A stretch of DNA of 64,000 bases from Massilia sp. ZL223 (GCF_018119395.1 NZ_JAGPWD010000011.1:61649-125648), one strand, 5' to 3'; positions 1-8,647 are shown, numbered from the stretch's first letter. The notes: generated by a model from the sequence alone, not told the origin. Made by a program: numbers and translations.

Positions 1-1
1 T

Positions 2-58
2 TTCGAGGTGGTGGGCTACGACCCGCATCCCGGGATCAAGGCGCCCGTTGCGGTCTGA
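2..58 (+). CDS. thyA: thymidylate synthase, C-terminal end only
   Basis: Only the last 18 codons are inside the window. They read FEVVGYDPHPGIKAPVAV and then stop, which is the well-known C-terminus of ThyA (the closing Val/Ile takes part in closing the active site). ThyA methylates dUMP to dTMP using methylene-tetrahydrofolate and releases dihydrofolate. The next gene, folA, recycles that dihydrofolate, so the thyA-folA order fits the pathway. The start and catalytic residues lie upstream of the window. Confidence 0.85.
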   Translation, partial: FEVVGYDPHPGIKAPVAV

Positions 59-184
59 CGTGTCTTTACAGCTTGACAGATCGCTTGCAAACAGACAACA
101 TTTGCAACTCGGAATTACAATCAACGCGAGGACGGTTACAAGGATGCCTGCCCTTTCACTCGAATCACCTTTGGGAGCAGGCCA

Positions 185-673
185 ATGGCGCAGCTGACTC
201 TCGTGGTTGCGGTCGACGCCCAGAACGGCATCGGCGTCGACAACCAGCTCCCCTGGCACCTGCCCGAAGACCTGGCCCACTTCAAGCGCGTCACCCTGGG
301 CAAGCCCATCATCATGGGCCGCAAGACCTTCGACTCGATCGGCCGTCCGCTGCCCAAGCGGCGCAACATCGTCGTCACCCGCAACCTTGAATGGCACCAC
401 GAAGGCGTCGAGACCGCGCCCTCCCTCGAGGCGGCCGTGGCCCTGCTGGCGGGCGAGCCGGCCAGCATCATCGGCGGCGCCCAGATCTTCCGCGAGTCGA
501 TGGACATCGCGGACGCGATGATCGTCACCCACATCGACCGCGTCTACCGCTGCGACACCTTCTTCCCGGCCATCGACCCGGAGGTCTGGGTCGAGACCGA
601 GCGCGAGACGCATCACTCCGACGCCGACGGCGTCGACTACGCCTTCGTCACCTACGTCCGCAAGGAGCGCTGA
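185..673 (+). CDS. folA: dihydrofolate reductase
   Basis: 162 residues, the normal length for bacterial FolA. It reduces dihydrofolate to tetrahydrofolate with NADPH in the cytoplasm. The N-terminus shows the family signature: GIGVDNQLPWHLPEDLAHFK contains the substrate-binding Asp of the LPxDL motif, followed by the NADPH-site GRKTFDSIGRPLP and later IIGGAQIF. It lies 126 nt after thyA. A TTGACA at 73-78 is a possible -35 element, but its -10 partner is weak. The ATG at 185 begins MAQLTLVVAVD, the expected first beta strand. The stop is directly followed by the next start codon at 674, so the two genes are probably co-transcribed. Confidence 0.96.
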   Translation: MAQLTLVVAVDAQNGIGVDNQLPWHLPEDLAHFKRVTLGKPIIMGRKTFDSIGRPLPKRRNIVVTRNLEWHHEGVETAPSLEAAVALLAGEPASIIGGAQIFRESMDIADAMIVTHIDRVYRCDTFFPAIDPEVWVETERETHHSDADGVDYAFVTYVRKER

Positions 674-1312
674 ATGGCCGACCAACACATCCTCCCGCCG
701 GGCTCGCGCGGCGGCGACCGTTTCGCCGGCAAGATCGCGGTCCTGATCGCCGTACTGGCGACCATCGGCACCCTGTTCGCCTTCCTCGGCAGCAGCTCGC
801 ACAACGACGCCGCCATGTACAAGAGCAACGCGGCGATCGACAAGACCAGCGCGGCCAACGCCTGGAGCCATTACCAGGCCAAGTCGAACAAGCAGAACCT
901 GGCCGAGCTGGCTTCCAACCTGCCGGGCGTGAACCAGCTGCGCTACCGCGACGAGATGGAACGTTACCAGAGCGAGAAGGAAACCATCCGCAAGGAAGCC
1001 GAGCGCTGGGAAGCCTCGTCGAGCGAATGGAACCGCCGTGCCGAGGAAGAGCTGCACCGCCAGCGCCAGTGGGCCGCGGCCTCGGTGGCCCAGCAGATCG
1101 CGATCACCCTGGCCGCCATCACCTTGCTGGCGCGCCGCACCTGGCTGCTGACCCTCACATGCGCCGTCGCCGCCTTCGGGATCACCCTCGCGGTCTTCGC
1201 CGCCCTGCACACCACGCCGACCGCCCTGTCGCCGGTTCCCCTGATGAGCGCGCTCGCTGCGGCGGCCCTGACGGAGGGCTTGCGGCGCGCGGGGCGGCGG
1301 CTGGACGGCTAA
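674..1312 (+). CDS. DUF4337-like membrane protein
   Basis: 212 residues. One hydrophobic segment lies near residues 20-38. A long, charged, Gln/Glu/Arg-rich region (about 50-140) is probably helical or coiled-coil, and two more hydrophobic segments follow around 142-155 and 160-178. This layout, and the text NDAAMYKSNAAIDKTSAANAW, resembles DUF4337 proteins, which have no known function. The ATG follows the folA stop with no gap. The frame ends before a 177-nt gap that precedes the decarboxylase gene. The family assignment is by recognition and the function is unknown. Confidence 0.7.
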   Translation: MADQHILPPGSRGGDRFAGKIAVLIAVLATIGTLFAFLGSSSHNDAAMYKSNAAIDKTSAANAWSHYQAKSNKQNLAELASNLPGVNQLRYRDEMERYQSEKETIRKEAERWEASSSEWNRRAEEELHRQRQWAAASVAQQIAITLAAITLLARRTWLLTLTCAVAAFGITLAVFAALHTTPTALSPVPLMSALAAAALTEGLRRAGRRLDG

Positions 1313-1489
1313 AGTGCGCCAGTGATCGGGGACTCTGGATAATCTAGCAAAAATAATTGCACCGGAGTCCGCGATTTCTGCGAAAATCCGCTTCTTCTTT
1401 TTTTCGGTGCCGTGCGCGGCGGCCGGGCCTGTCCGGGATGACCCGGTGAGGGACCGCCGCCCCCACGGCGCTTCGCATTGGAGCTGTCG

Positions 1490-3748
1490 ATGAAATTTCG
1501 TTTCCCCATCGTCATCATTGACGAGGACTTCCGCTCGGAGAACACCTCCGGTCTCGGCATTCGCGCCCTGGCGGCCGCGATGGAACAGGAAGGCATGGAG
1601 GTCGTGGGCGTAACCAGCTACGGCGACCTGTCGTCCTTCGCCCAGCAGCAGTCGCGCGCATCCGCTTTCGTGCTGTCGATCGACGACGAGGAATTCGGCG
1701 GCGGCTCGCTGGAAGAGACGGATTTCGCCCTGGCCGGCCTGCGCGCCTTCGTCCAGGAGATCCGCCACAAGAACGCGGACATCCCGATCTACATCTACGG
1801 CGAGACCCGCACCAGCCGCCATATCCCGAACGACATCCTGAAGGAGCTGCACGGCTTCATCCACATGTTCGAGGACACCCCGGAATTCGTGGCGCGCCAC
1901 ATCATCCGCGAAGCCAAGTCCTACCTCGACAGCCTGGCGCCGCCCTTCTTCCGCGCGCTGGTGAACTATGCCTACGACGGCTCCTACTCGTGGCACTGCC
2001 CGGGCCACTCGGGCGGCGTGGCCTTCCTGAAGTCGCCGATCGGCCAGATGTTCCACCAGTTCTTCGGCGAGAACATGCTGCGCGCCGACGTATGCAACGC
2101 GGTCGAGGAACTCGGCCAGCTGCTCGACCACACCGGCCCGGTGGCCAAGTCCGAACGCAACGCAGCGCGCATCTACAACGCCGACCACTGCTACTTCGTG
2201 ACCAACGGCACCTCGACCTCGAACAAGATGGTCTGGCACTCGACCGTGGCTCCGGGCGACATCGTGGTCGTGGACCGCAACTGCCACAAGTCGATCCTGC
2301 ACTCGATCATCATGTGCGGCGCGGTGCCGGTGTTCCTGATGCCGACCCGTAACAACCTGGGCATCATCGGCCCGATCCCGCTGGAAGAGTTCACGCCCGA
2401 GTCGATCGCCCGCAAGATCGAGGCGAATCCGTTCGCGCGCGAAGCCGTCAACAAGAAGCCGCGCATCCTGACCATCACCCAGTCGACCTACGACGGCGTG
2501 GTCTACAACGTCGAGACCCTGCGCGAAATGCTGGACGGGAAGATCGACACCCTGCACTTCGACGAAGCCTGGCTGCCGCACGCCGCCTTCCACGACTTCT
2601 ACAAGAACATGCACGCGATCGGCAAGGACCGCCCGCGCGCCAAGGAGTCGATGATCTTCTCGACCCAGTCGACCCACAAGCTGCTGGCCGGCCTGTCGCA
2701 GGCCTCGCAGGTGCTGGTGCGCGAGTCGGAATCGGTCAAGCTGGACCAGGACGCCTTCAACGAGGCCTACCTGATGCACACCTCGACCTCTCCGCAGTAC
2801 TCGATCATCGCGTCCTGCGACGTGGCCGCGGCCATGATGGAAGCGCCGGGCGGCACCGCCCTGGTGGAGGAATCGATCCTGGAAGCGCTGGACTTCCGCC
2901 GCGCCATGAAGAAGGTGGACGAGGACTTCGGCCAGGACTGGTGGTTCAAGGTCTGGGGCCCGGACGTGCTGTCGGAAGAAGGCATCGGCGAGCAGAAGGA
3001 CTGGATGATCCACGCCGACGACGACTGGCACGGCTTCGGCAAGCTGGCCGAAGGCTTCAACATGCTGGACCCGATCAAGTCCACCATCGTGACCCCAGGC
3101 CTGGGCCTGGACGGCAAGTTTGGCGAGACCGGCATCCCTGCCTCGATCGTGACCAAGTACCTGGCCGAGCATGGCGTGATCATCGAGAAGTGCGGCCTGT
3201 ACTCGTTCTTCATCATGTTCACCATCGGCATCACCAAGGGCCGCTGGAACACCCTGGTGACGGCGCTGCAGCAGTTCAAGGACGACTACGACAAGAACCA
3301 GCCGATGTGGCGCGTGATGCCGCAGTTCGCGAGCGCCAACCCGCGCTACGAAAACCGCGGCCTGCGCGACCTGTGCACCGAGATCCACCAGTTCTACGCG
3401 CAGTACGACGTAGCGCGCCTGACCACCGAGATGTACCTGTCGGACATGGTGCCGGCCATGAAGCCGTCGGACGCCTTCGCCAAGATGGCGCACCGCCAGA
3501 TCGAGCGCGTGGCGATCGACCAGCTGGAGGGCCGGATCACGGCGATCCTGCTAACGCCGTATCCGCCGGGCATTCCGCTCCTGATTCCGGGCGAGCGCTT
3601 CAACAAGACCATCGTCGACTATCTGCGCTTCGCGCGTGATTTCAACGAGCGCTTCCCGGGCTTCGAGACGGACGTGCACGGGCTCGTCAAGCGCGTGGTG
3701 GACGGCAAGCTGGACTACTTCGTGGATTGCGTCAGACAGGATGCCTGA
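1490..3748 (+). CDS. arginine/lysine/ornithine decarboxylase (fold-type I, PLP)
   Basis: 752 residues, matching the large AdiA/LdcC/SpeC family. The N-terminus (about 1-125) is the response-regulator-like wing domain. The PLP domain shows HCPGHSGG (about residue 165), FDEAW with the Asp that contacts the pyridine nitrogen, and STHKLLAGLSQASQ with the PLP-binding Lys. The C-terminal domain ends normally. These enzymes consume a cytoplasmic proton and make agmatine, cadaverine or putrescine; the substrate cannot be read from sequence. The ATG at 1490 is preferred because GGAG lies 7 nt upstream; a TTG at 1478 would add only four residues. The gene ends at a strong hairpin terminator, so it is a single-gene unit. 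Confidence 0.92.
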   Translation: MKFRFPIVIIDEDFRSENTSGLGIRALAAAMEQEGMEVVGVTSYGDLSSFAQQQSRASAFVLSIDDEEFGGGSLEETDFALAGLRAFVQEIRHKNADIPIYIYGETRTSRHIPNDILKELHGFIHMFEDTPEFVARHIIREAKSYLDSLAPPFFRALVNYAYDGSYSWHCPGHSGGVAFLKSPIGQMFHQFFGENMLRADVCNAVEELGQLLDHTGPVAKSERNAARIYNADHCYFVTNGTSTSNKMVWHSTVAPGDIVVVDRNCHKSILHSIIMCGAVPVFLMPTRNNLGIIGPIPLEEFTPESIARKIEANPFAREAVNKKPRILTITQSTYDGVVYNVETLREMLDGKIDTLHFDEAWLPHAAFHDFYKNMHAIGKDRPRAKESMIFSTQSTHKLLAGLSQASQVLVRESESVKLDQDAFNEAYLMHTSTSPQYSIIASCDVAAAMMEAPGGTALVEESILEALDFRRAMKKVDEDFGQDWWFKVWGPDVLSEEGIGEQKDWMIHADDDWHGFGKLAEGFNMLDPIKSTIVTPGLGLDGKFGETGIPASIVTKYLAEHGVIIEKCGLYSFFIMFTIGITKGRWNTLVTALQQFKDDYDKNQPMWRVMPQFASANPRYENRGLRDLCTEIHQFYAQYDVARLTTEMYLSDMVPAMKPSDAFAKMAHRQIERVAIDQLEGRITAILLTPYPPGIPLLIPGERFNKTIVDYLRFARDFNERFPGFETDVHGLVKRVVDGKLDYFVDCVRQDA

Positions 3749-3764
3749 GCGCATGCTGTAGAGG

Positions 3765-3788
3765 AGCCCGGCAAAAGCCGGGCTTTTT
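3765..3788 (+). terminator. intrinsic terminator after the decarboxylase
   Basis: A perfect 8-bp stem AGCCCGGC / GCCGGGCT (3765-3772 and 3777-3784) with an AAAA loop runs into a T tract. It starts 17 nt after the decarboxylase stop codon. Confidence 0.93.
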
Positions 3789-3800
3789 GCTTGTCGGGCC

Positions 3801-3840
3801 GCGGTGCGAACTTGGGCTCCCTTGGCGGGGACCCAAGTTC
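3801..3840. repeat. dispersed inverted repeat, GAACTTGGG core
   Basis: GCGGTGCGAACTTGGG (3801-3816) is followed by the inverted arm CCCAAGTTC (3832-3840). The same 16-mer recurs at 51152-51167 with its own inverted arm, and a half copy (GGGACCCAAGTT) ends the palindromic patch near 37.18 kb. In both full copies the element sits just downstream of a gene terminator. Confidence 0.75.
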
Positions 3841-3870
3841 GATGCGCGGCCGCAAAATATGTGCAGCCCA

Positions 3871-3897
3871 TGTCACACGCCGCCTCCCTGAATCGTC
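3871..3897 (+). promoter_or_regulatory. likely ECF41-type sigma promoter
   Basis: TGTCACA (3871-3877), 16 nt, then CGTC (3894-3897). As I recall the published ECF41 target promoter, it has TGTCACA at -35 and CGTC at -10. Transcription starting about 8-10 nt later would give a leader of roughly 90 nt before the sigma gene, which itself carries ECF41 hallmarks. This suggests autoregulation. Confidence 0.7.
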
Positions 3898-3996
3898 CTT
3901 GCTGCATCCCCAGCATCCACCAAGGACGACATGCCCGCCACTCCTCTCCAATCCTGTACTAGCGTCCCCGCCACGCCAGGAGTAAGCTCCCAGCGC

Positions 3997-4866
3997 ATGG
4001 ACCCCATCAACCTTGATCACGCGAGCTTCTTCGCCTCCCGCCGCCGACGGCTGCAGCGCATCGCCTACCGCATGCTCGGTTCCGTTGCCGAAGCCGAGGA
4101 CGTGGTGCAGGACGCCTACCTGCGCTGGCACAACGCCGACCGCGAAGCCGTGATCGAACCCGAGGCCTACCTGGTCCGCACCGTCACCCGCCTCTGCCTC
4201 GACGTGCTGAAATCCGCCCGCGTCCAGCGCGAGCAGTACATCGGCGCCTGGCTGCCCGAACCTTTCATCGACCCCGGCGACGAGACCGACGACATCACCC
4301 TGCCCCTGATGCTGGCCATGGAACGCCTGTCGCCACTGGAGCGCGCCGCTTTCCTGCTGCACGATGTGTTCGAGATGGAGTTCAACGAGGTGGCCGACGC
4401 CATCGGCCGCGACCCGGCGGCCGCGCGCCAGCTGGCCAGCCGCGCGCGCACCCATGTCGCTGCGGCGCGTCCGCGCTTCCCGGTGCCCGATGAGCAGCGC
4501 CGGAAGATCGCCAGCGCCTTCTTCGCCGCGTCGCGCAGCGGGAACCTGGGCCAGCTCAAGCAGTTGCTGGCGGACGATGTGGTGTTCTATGCGGATGGCG
4601 GCGGCAAGCGCAACTCGTCGATCAACCCGATCTATGGCCTGGACAAGGTGAGCCGCTTCCTGGCCGCGCTGGCCGGCAAGGGATGGAGCGCAGCCGAAGT
4701 GCTGCGCGACGCCTCGATCGACGGCCTGCCGGGCCAGATCACGCTCGAAAACGATGCGCTGCCCCAGACCATCGCGGTGGACATCGACGACGGCAAGATC
4801 AAGGCCATCTATGTGACGCGCAATCCGGACAAGCTTGCACGCCTGGGCCCGCTCAGCGGCGCCTGA
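3997..4866 (+). CDS. ECF41-type RNA polymerase sigma factor with SnoaL-like tail
   Basis: 289 residues from the ATG at 3997. Region 2 (RIAYRMLGSVAEAEDVVQDAYLRW) and region 4 (LSPLERAAFLLHDVFEMEFNEVADAIG) recruit core polymerase and read the promoter. A C-terminal SnoaL/NTF2-like domain (about 175-289) follows. Three ECF41 signatures are visible: WLPEP in the linker, DGGGK, and NPDKL near the end. In this group the fused tail replaces an anti-sigma factor and tunes activity. ECF41 genes usually sit beside a carboxymuconolactone-decarboxylase-like or oxidoreductase gene; none is here. A better-spaced ribosome site precedes an upstream ATG at 3931, but the extra 22 codons lack the GC-rich third positions of the gene. 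The 3' end overlaps the convergent transporter gene by 14 nt. Confidence 0.9.
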   Translation: MDPINLDHASFFASRRRRLQRIAYRMLGSVAEAEDVVQDAYLRWHNADREAVIEPEAYLVRTVTRLCLDVLKSARVQREQYIGAWLPEPFIDPGDETDDITLPLMLAMERLSPLERAAFLLHDVFEMEFNEVADAIGRDPAAARQLASRARTHVAAARPRFPVPDEQRRKIASAFFAASRSGNLGQLKQLLADDVVFYADGGGKRNSSINPIYGLDKVSRFLAALAGKGWSAAEVLRDASIDGLPGQITLENDALPQTIAVDIDDGKIKAIYVTRNPDKLARLGPLSGA

Positions 4867-5497
4867 GCGCGACCACCGAGGCCCCGGCGCGCAGCTCGCC
4901 CAGGGCCTGGCCGATCACCGTGCGCGCCGCCGACAAACCGAGCAGCCCCATGACGGTCGCCACCAGCAGGTCGGGCACGCCGCTGCCGGCCTTCCAGACG
5001 CCGACGGCCGCCAGCAGCACCGCCAGGTTGCCGATGGCGTCATTGCGGGTGCAGAGCCAGACCGAGCGCATGTTGGCGTCGCCGTTGCGGTAGGCGAACA
5101 GCAAGGCGCCGACCAGGCAGTTGGCGGCCAGCGCGGCCACGCCGATGGCGCCCATGGTCTGGGCTTGCGGTACGGTGCCGGAACGGAGGTGCCAGAAGGT
5201 CGTCGCCAGGACGAACAGGCCATACAGGCCCATGGTCGCCCCCTTGAGCAGAGCGGTGCGCGAGCGCCACACGGGCGCCAGCGCGAGGACGAACAGGGAA
5301 ATGCCGTAATTGGCCGCATCGCCCAGGAAGTCGACTGCGTCGGCCAGCAGCGAGACCGAGCCCGCCCGCCAGCCGCCCGCCAGCTCGACAACGAACATCA
5401 GGGCGTTCACCCAGAGGGCAATCCAGAGGATGCGGCGGTAGCGCGGATCGACTGGCGGCTTGCCCGTTGAGCAGCCGCCGCTGCAGCAGGCGGACAT
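4853..5497 (-). CDS. cation diffusion facilitator (CDF) family transporter, short form
   Basis: 214 residues with about six hydrophobic segments and no cytoplasmic C-terminal domain, so it is shorter than ZitB/CzcD-type CDFs. The N-terminus MSACCSGGC is Cys-rich and may bind metal. SLLADAVDFLGD in the second helix and TRNDAIGN in the fifth occupy the places of the metal-site pairs of CDF proteins, with Asp/Asn instead of the usual His-Asp set. A role in divalent-metal efflux across the inner membrane is inferred; the metal is unknown. It converges on and overlaps the sigma gene by 14 nt. The N-terminal CCxGxC run marks the ATG at 5497 as the start. Confidence 0.8.
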   Translation of the reverse strand: MSACCSGGCSTGKPPVDPRYRRILWIALWVNALMFVVELAGGWRAGSVSLLADAVDFLGDAANYGISLFVLALAPVWRSRTALLKGATMGLYGLFVLATTFWHLRSGTVPQAQTMGAIGVAALAANCLVGALLFAYRNGDANMRSVWLCTRNDAIGNLAVLLAAVGVWKAGSGVPDLLVATVMGLLGLSAARTVIGQALGELRAGASVVALRRR

Positions 5498-5548
5498 GTG
5501 GACCCCAAAATATGATTCAAATTCGGCAAATACCTGTCGAAAAATGAA

Positions 5549-6115
5549 TCAGGTTTTCGGCAGGGTCACGCCGTGCTGGCCCTGGTACTTGCCGCCGCGG
5601 TCCTTGTACGAGGTTTCGCAGACTTCGTCGCTCTCGAAGAACAGCACTTGGGCGCAGCCTTCGCCGGCGTAGATCTTGGCGGGCAGCGGCGTGGTGTTCG
5701 AGAACTCCAGGGTCACGTAGCCTTCCCACTCGGGTTCGAACGGGGTGACGTTGACGATGATACCGCAGCGCGCGTAGGTCGACTTGCCCAGGCAGACGGT
5801 CAGCACGTTGCGCGGGATGCGGAAGTACTCGATGGTGCGGGCCAGCGCGAAGGAATTCGGCGGGATGATGCAGACATCGCTCTTGACGTCGACAAAGGAG
5901 TTGGAATCGAAGTTCTTCGGGTCCACGATGGTGCTGTTGATGTTCGTGAACACCTTGAACTCGTCCGCGCAGCGGATATCGTAGCCGTACGAAGACGTGC
6001 CCCACGAAATGATCTTGCGGCCGTCCGACTCGCGCACCTGGCCTGGCGAGAAGGGTTCGATCATGCCGTGTTCTTCCGCCATGCGGCGGATCCATTTGTC
6101 GCTCTTGATAGTCAT
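5549..6115 (-). CDS. dcd: dCTP deaminase
   Basis: 188 residues, the standard length. It deaminates dCTP to dUTP, feeding dTMP synthesis, and works as a trimer in the cytoplasm. Diagnostic stretches are [51 protein letters not shown] (catalytic Glu at residue 137) and the C-terminal [13 protein letters not shown] that closes over the nucleotide. The window therefore holds dcd, thyA and folA, three steps of thymidylate supply, although dcd is in a separate minus-strand unit. It diverges from the small lipoprotein gene across a 136-nt gap. Confidence 0.97.
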   Translation of the reverse strand: MTIKSDKWIRRMAEEHGMIEPFSPGQVRESDGRKIISWGTSSYGYDIRCADEFKVFTNINSTIVDPKNFDSNSFVDVKSDVCIIPPNSFALARTIEYFRIPRNVLTVCLGKSTYARCGIIVNVTPFEPEWEGYVTLEFSNTTPLPAKIYAGEGCAQVLFFESDEVCETSYKDRGGKYQGQHGVTLPKT

Positions 6116-6251
6116 CGTGGTGTTTCCAAAGCAGGAAGAAAATCCTGCAATTTTACGCGAAATAATCCGCCCGGTGCCCTGTTGGCTTGGACAGGATTGT
6201 CGAATTGATCATTTGTGCGTAGCATGGGAGTCCCCGACCACGGAGCTTGAG

Positions 6252-6500
6252 ATGCGTCACGCAACGAACGCCCTGCTGTCTGCAGCCCTGCTGGCGCTGG
6301 CCGGCTGCGCCGCCCCACCCGTCCCCGAAGAGGTGCCGCCCGCGATGGCGGGACCGGAGATCGCCGGATCCGGCGAACACCAGCGAACCGGCTCGCGCAT
6401 CCGCAATGCGAAGTCCAACGACCGCCTGGTGCGGGCGGTCGGACAGCAAGGCTACCGCGACGCCATGGATTCCCAGCCCAGGCCGCTCAACGCCGAATAA
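6252..6500 (+). CDS. small predicted lipoprotein
   Basis: 82 residues. The N-terminus MRHATNALLSAALLALAGC is a lipoprotein signal with the lipobox LAGC, so Cys19 would be lipidated. The rest is Pro-rich and then charged, with no domain I recognise. CGGAG lies about 8 nt before the ATG at 6252. An upstream in-frame extension would run into dcd on the other strand and is not needed. It faces the alpha/beta hydrolase gene tail to tail, 31 nt apart. Function unknown. Confidence 0.65.
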   Translation: MRHATNALLSAALLALAGCAAPPVPEEVPPAMAGPEIAGSGEHQRTGSRIRNAKSNDRLVRAVGQQGYRDAMDSQPRPLNAE

Positions 6501-6531
6501 GGCGCTTCAATCAGCCGCCTGGACAGGCCGC

Positions 6532-7368
6532 TTAGCCGGCTTGCGCGACCCTTCTGGCCACGGGATCGCGTGCGACCTGGCCCAGCAGGCGCCCGATCAT
6601 CTCGTGCGTCAGGCGGGCCGTCGCTTCCGGCTTTTCCATCGGGTACAGATGCGTTCCCTGGATCTTGACCAGGTTCTCGCCCACCAGCTTGCGCGTGGGC
6701 GCCAGGCTGGCCTGGCGCAGCTCCTCGGAATCGGTGCCCGCGATGAAGCCCACCGGCACCGGGAACGGTTCGCGGAGGATCCCGCCCAGGTGATGCGGCA
6801 AGCCGTTGTAGATCGCCGTCTCGACCTCGCGCCGGAAGCGCAGGGTCACCCCTTCGGGATGCGGCTCCAGGCCATGGTCCAGGTAATCGTCCAGCGCGCC
6901 GGGCGCCCAGGCCTGGAACATCGGCTTCGAGGCGAAGTGCTCGTAAGCGGATTGCCGGTCCGGCCACAGGTGGCGGCGCTTTTCCGAGAACTGGGCAGGC
7001 GAAAAGCGCGAGCCCATGCCCAAGCCCTTGACCGCGCGCCACAGCATGGCGCGCCAGCCCGCCACCACAGGCGAATCCAGCATCACCACGCAACGCGCCA
7101 GGTCGGGGCGGCGCTTGGCAGCCATCGCGCACAGCATGCCTCCCAGCGAATGGCCGACCAGGATGGCCGGACGGCCGTAGGTTTCCAGGTGGACGATCAG
7201 TTCGTCCACCAGGTTGTGCCAGCCGTCGTCCACCGGATAGCGCGGATCGTGCCCATGCATGTCGAGCGTCCGTACGTCGTAGTGCTGGCGCAGGGCCTCC
7301 AGCAGGCGGTTGTACGATCCCGCCGGGTAGCTGTTGCCGTGGGCGAAGTGAAGAAGCGGTTTGGACAT
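6532..7368 (-). CDS. alpha/beta hydrolase
   Basis: 278 residues with no signal peptide, so probably cytoplasmic. The oxyanion-hole region is FAHGNSYPAGSYNRLL. The nucleophile elbow is VGHSLGG with the catalytic Ser. The general-base His is in GTHLYPMEKPEATA near the C-terminus, which is the normal order for the fold. The substrate cannot be predicted; the overall look is of the COG0596-type esterase/peptidase group. The start MSKPLLHFAHGN places the first strand correctly. It ends 31 nt from the convergent lipoprotein gene and lies 76 nt downstream of the dioxygenase-like gene on the same strand. Confidence 0.88.
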   Translation of the reverse strand: MSKPLLHFAHGNSYPAGSYNRLLEALRQHYDVRTLDMHGHDPRYPVDDGWHNLVDELIVHLETYGRPAILVGHSLGGMLCAMAAKRRPDLARCVVMLDSPVVAGWRAMLWRAVKGLGMGSRFSPAQFSEKRRHLWPDRQSAYEHFASKPMFQAWAPGALDDYLDHGLEPHPEGVTLRFRREVETAIYNGLPHHLGGILREPFPVPVGFIAGTDSEELRQASLAPTRKLVGENLVKIQGTHLYPMEKPEATARLTHEMIGRLLGQVARDPVARRVAQAG

Positions 7369-7444
7369 GGACGCGGGACGATGGTGGAATATGGCGAACC
7401 ATTCTAATGGCTCGCCGCCTGCACGACCGTCCCGCGGCGCTTGT

Positions 7445-8296
7445 TTAGAGGGAAACGCCTACTGCCAGGGTCGCCACATACCCTTGCGCCGCGTTGCCGG
7501 TGACGCTGGCCATCCGCAGCGCCGTGCCGGCGGCGAACACCATGTCGTTCGCGTAGCTCAGCTGCGCCAGGTTGCGCACGCTGGCGCTGTAGCCGGAGGA
7601 CGCGTAAGCCTCGTTCAGGACCGCCATCGGGAAAGTGAACTGCGAGGTCTTGATCTTGTTCGCCGCGCTGCCGGCCTTGGCCAGGCTCGGATAGACCTCG
7701 CCATGCCCATGCGGCTTGCGTCCGTCATAACACCCGGGGAAGATGGTGGTGAAGCTGACGCCACCCTGGCTGTCGGCCTCCTGCACGCCGCGCAGGTAGT
7801 TCTCGCCGGCGATGCCGCTGGAGTACATCGAATAGCCGCCCTCGCGGGTGCAATGCCACAGGTAGACCGCCACGCCGGCCGCCGGCGTGCAGCCGGCGGC
7901 CACGTTCACCATCTTCAGGCGGATGGTCAGCGGGATTCCCTCGGCCACGCCGGTCGCGCCGCCGACGCTGGCGCGGATGTCGCTGCGGACGATGCCCGCC
8001 AGGGCCAATGCGTTGTCGACGCCGTTGACGTTGCGCTTGCTGCCGTCGTCCGGGTACGGGCCGGCGGTCTCCTCGGGAATCACCGTGCAGGCCACGGTTC
8101 CCGTGTCCGTAGCCGCGCCGCTGGTCGTGGTGGAAGTCGTGATGCCGTAGTCGCCGCCGGCACCTCTGCCGCCGTAGCCGGCCAGCGGCAGCGATGCCGC
8201 GCCGGCCAGCAGCCAGCGTAGCGACCGGCGCCGGCTGGCCGGCTGGGCGAGCATGTTCTCGAGATCGACGGCGAGGCCCCGGTCGTGGTCGTGCAT
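7445..8296 (-). CDS. exported intradiol-dioxygenase-like protein
   Basis: 283 residues from the ATG at 8296, which follows TAAGGAG. The N-terminus has a twin-arginine-type signal, SRRRSLRWLLAGAASLPLAG (21-40). The catalytic domain begins at CTVIPEETAGPYP, which resembles the start of other extracytoplasmic members of the family. Candidate iron ligands are Tyr in TREGGYSMY, Tyr in FPGCYDGR and the two His of HGHGEVY, matching the Tyr2-His2 set of intradiol dioxygenases. It would cleave a catechol-type ring outside the cytoplasm; the substrate is unknown. The spot where relatives often carry a lipobox Cys reads LAGY here. Its start lies 11 nt after the end of the decayed Spy/CpxP gene, suggesting a former operon. 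Confidence 0.85.
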   Translation of the reverse strand: MHDHDRGLAVDLENMLAQPASRRRSLRWLLAGAASLPLAGYGGRGAGGDYGITTSTTTSGAATDTGTVACTVIPEETAGPYPDDGSKRNVNGVDNALALAGIVRSDIRASVGGATGVAEGIPLTIRLKMVNVAAGCTPAAGVAVYLWHCTREGGYSMYSSGIAGENYLRGVQEADSQGGVSFTTIFPGCYDGRKPHGHGEVYPSLAKAGSAANKIKTSQFTFPMAVLNEAYASSGYSASVRNLAQLSYANDMVFAAGTALRMASVTGNAAQGYVATLAVGVSL

Positions 8297-8306
8297 GACG
8301 GGCTCC

Positions 8307-8599
8307 TTATCGGCGCTCGCGGCGCGGTTGCGGGCGGCGCTCCATTTGCGCACGCTGCTCCGGCGTCAGCGCCGCCATGATCCGGACGTCGACGCGCAGG
8401 CGCAGCAGCGGCTCACGCGGTCCTGCTGCGCCTCGCTGAGATCCAGTCACGCCAGGCGCGGATGGCCGCCGGGGCCGTGGCCCTCCATGCGGCCGGGATG
8501 GTCCATGCCCTCGAGCGGCATGGATTGCGCCAGGACGGCCGGCGCCGACAGGATGCAGGCGGCGATGGCGGCCGCGAGGCGGAGGGAGTGCTTGTTCAT
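8307..8599 (-). pseudogene. decayed Spy/CpxP-family periplasmic chaperone gene
   Basis: An intact signal peptide (MNKHSLRLAAAIAACILSAPAVLAQ) and 25 mature residues end at a TGA. Reading on in the same frame gives LDLSEAQQDRV, a typical Spy/CpxP helix. A different frame then gives ALTPEQRAQMERRP, the conserved LTPEQ ending of the family. The middle of the protein (normally about 100 residues) is missing, so the gene has both a stop and an internal frame-changing deletion. Intact Spy/CpxP proteins protect the periplasm and are classic Cpx targets. The gene diverges from a CpxR/CpxA-like pair across a region with CpxR boxes, which supports the identification. Confidence 0.72.
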
Positions 8600-8647
8600 G
8601 GTGGTTTCCTCTGGTGGTACGGAGCCGCCATTCTGTTGCGCAGCCAT

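Noticed and set aside
3931..3996. Upstream ATG of the sigma gene with a good ribosome site
   Set aside because: The 22 extra codons have fewer G/C third positions and fall before the conserved region 2. Kept as an alternative start only.
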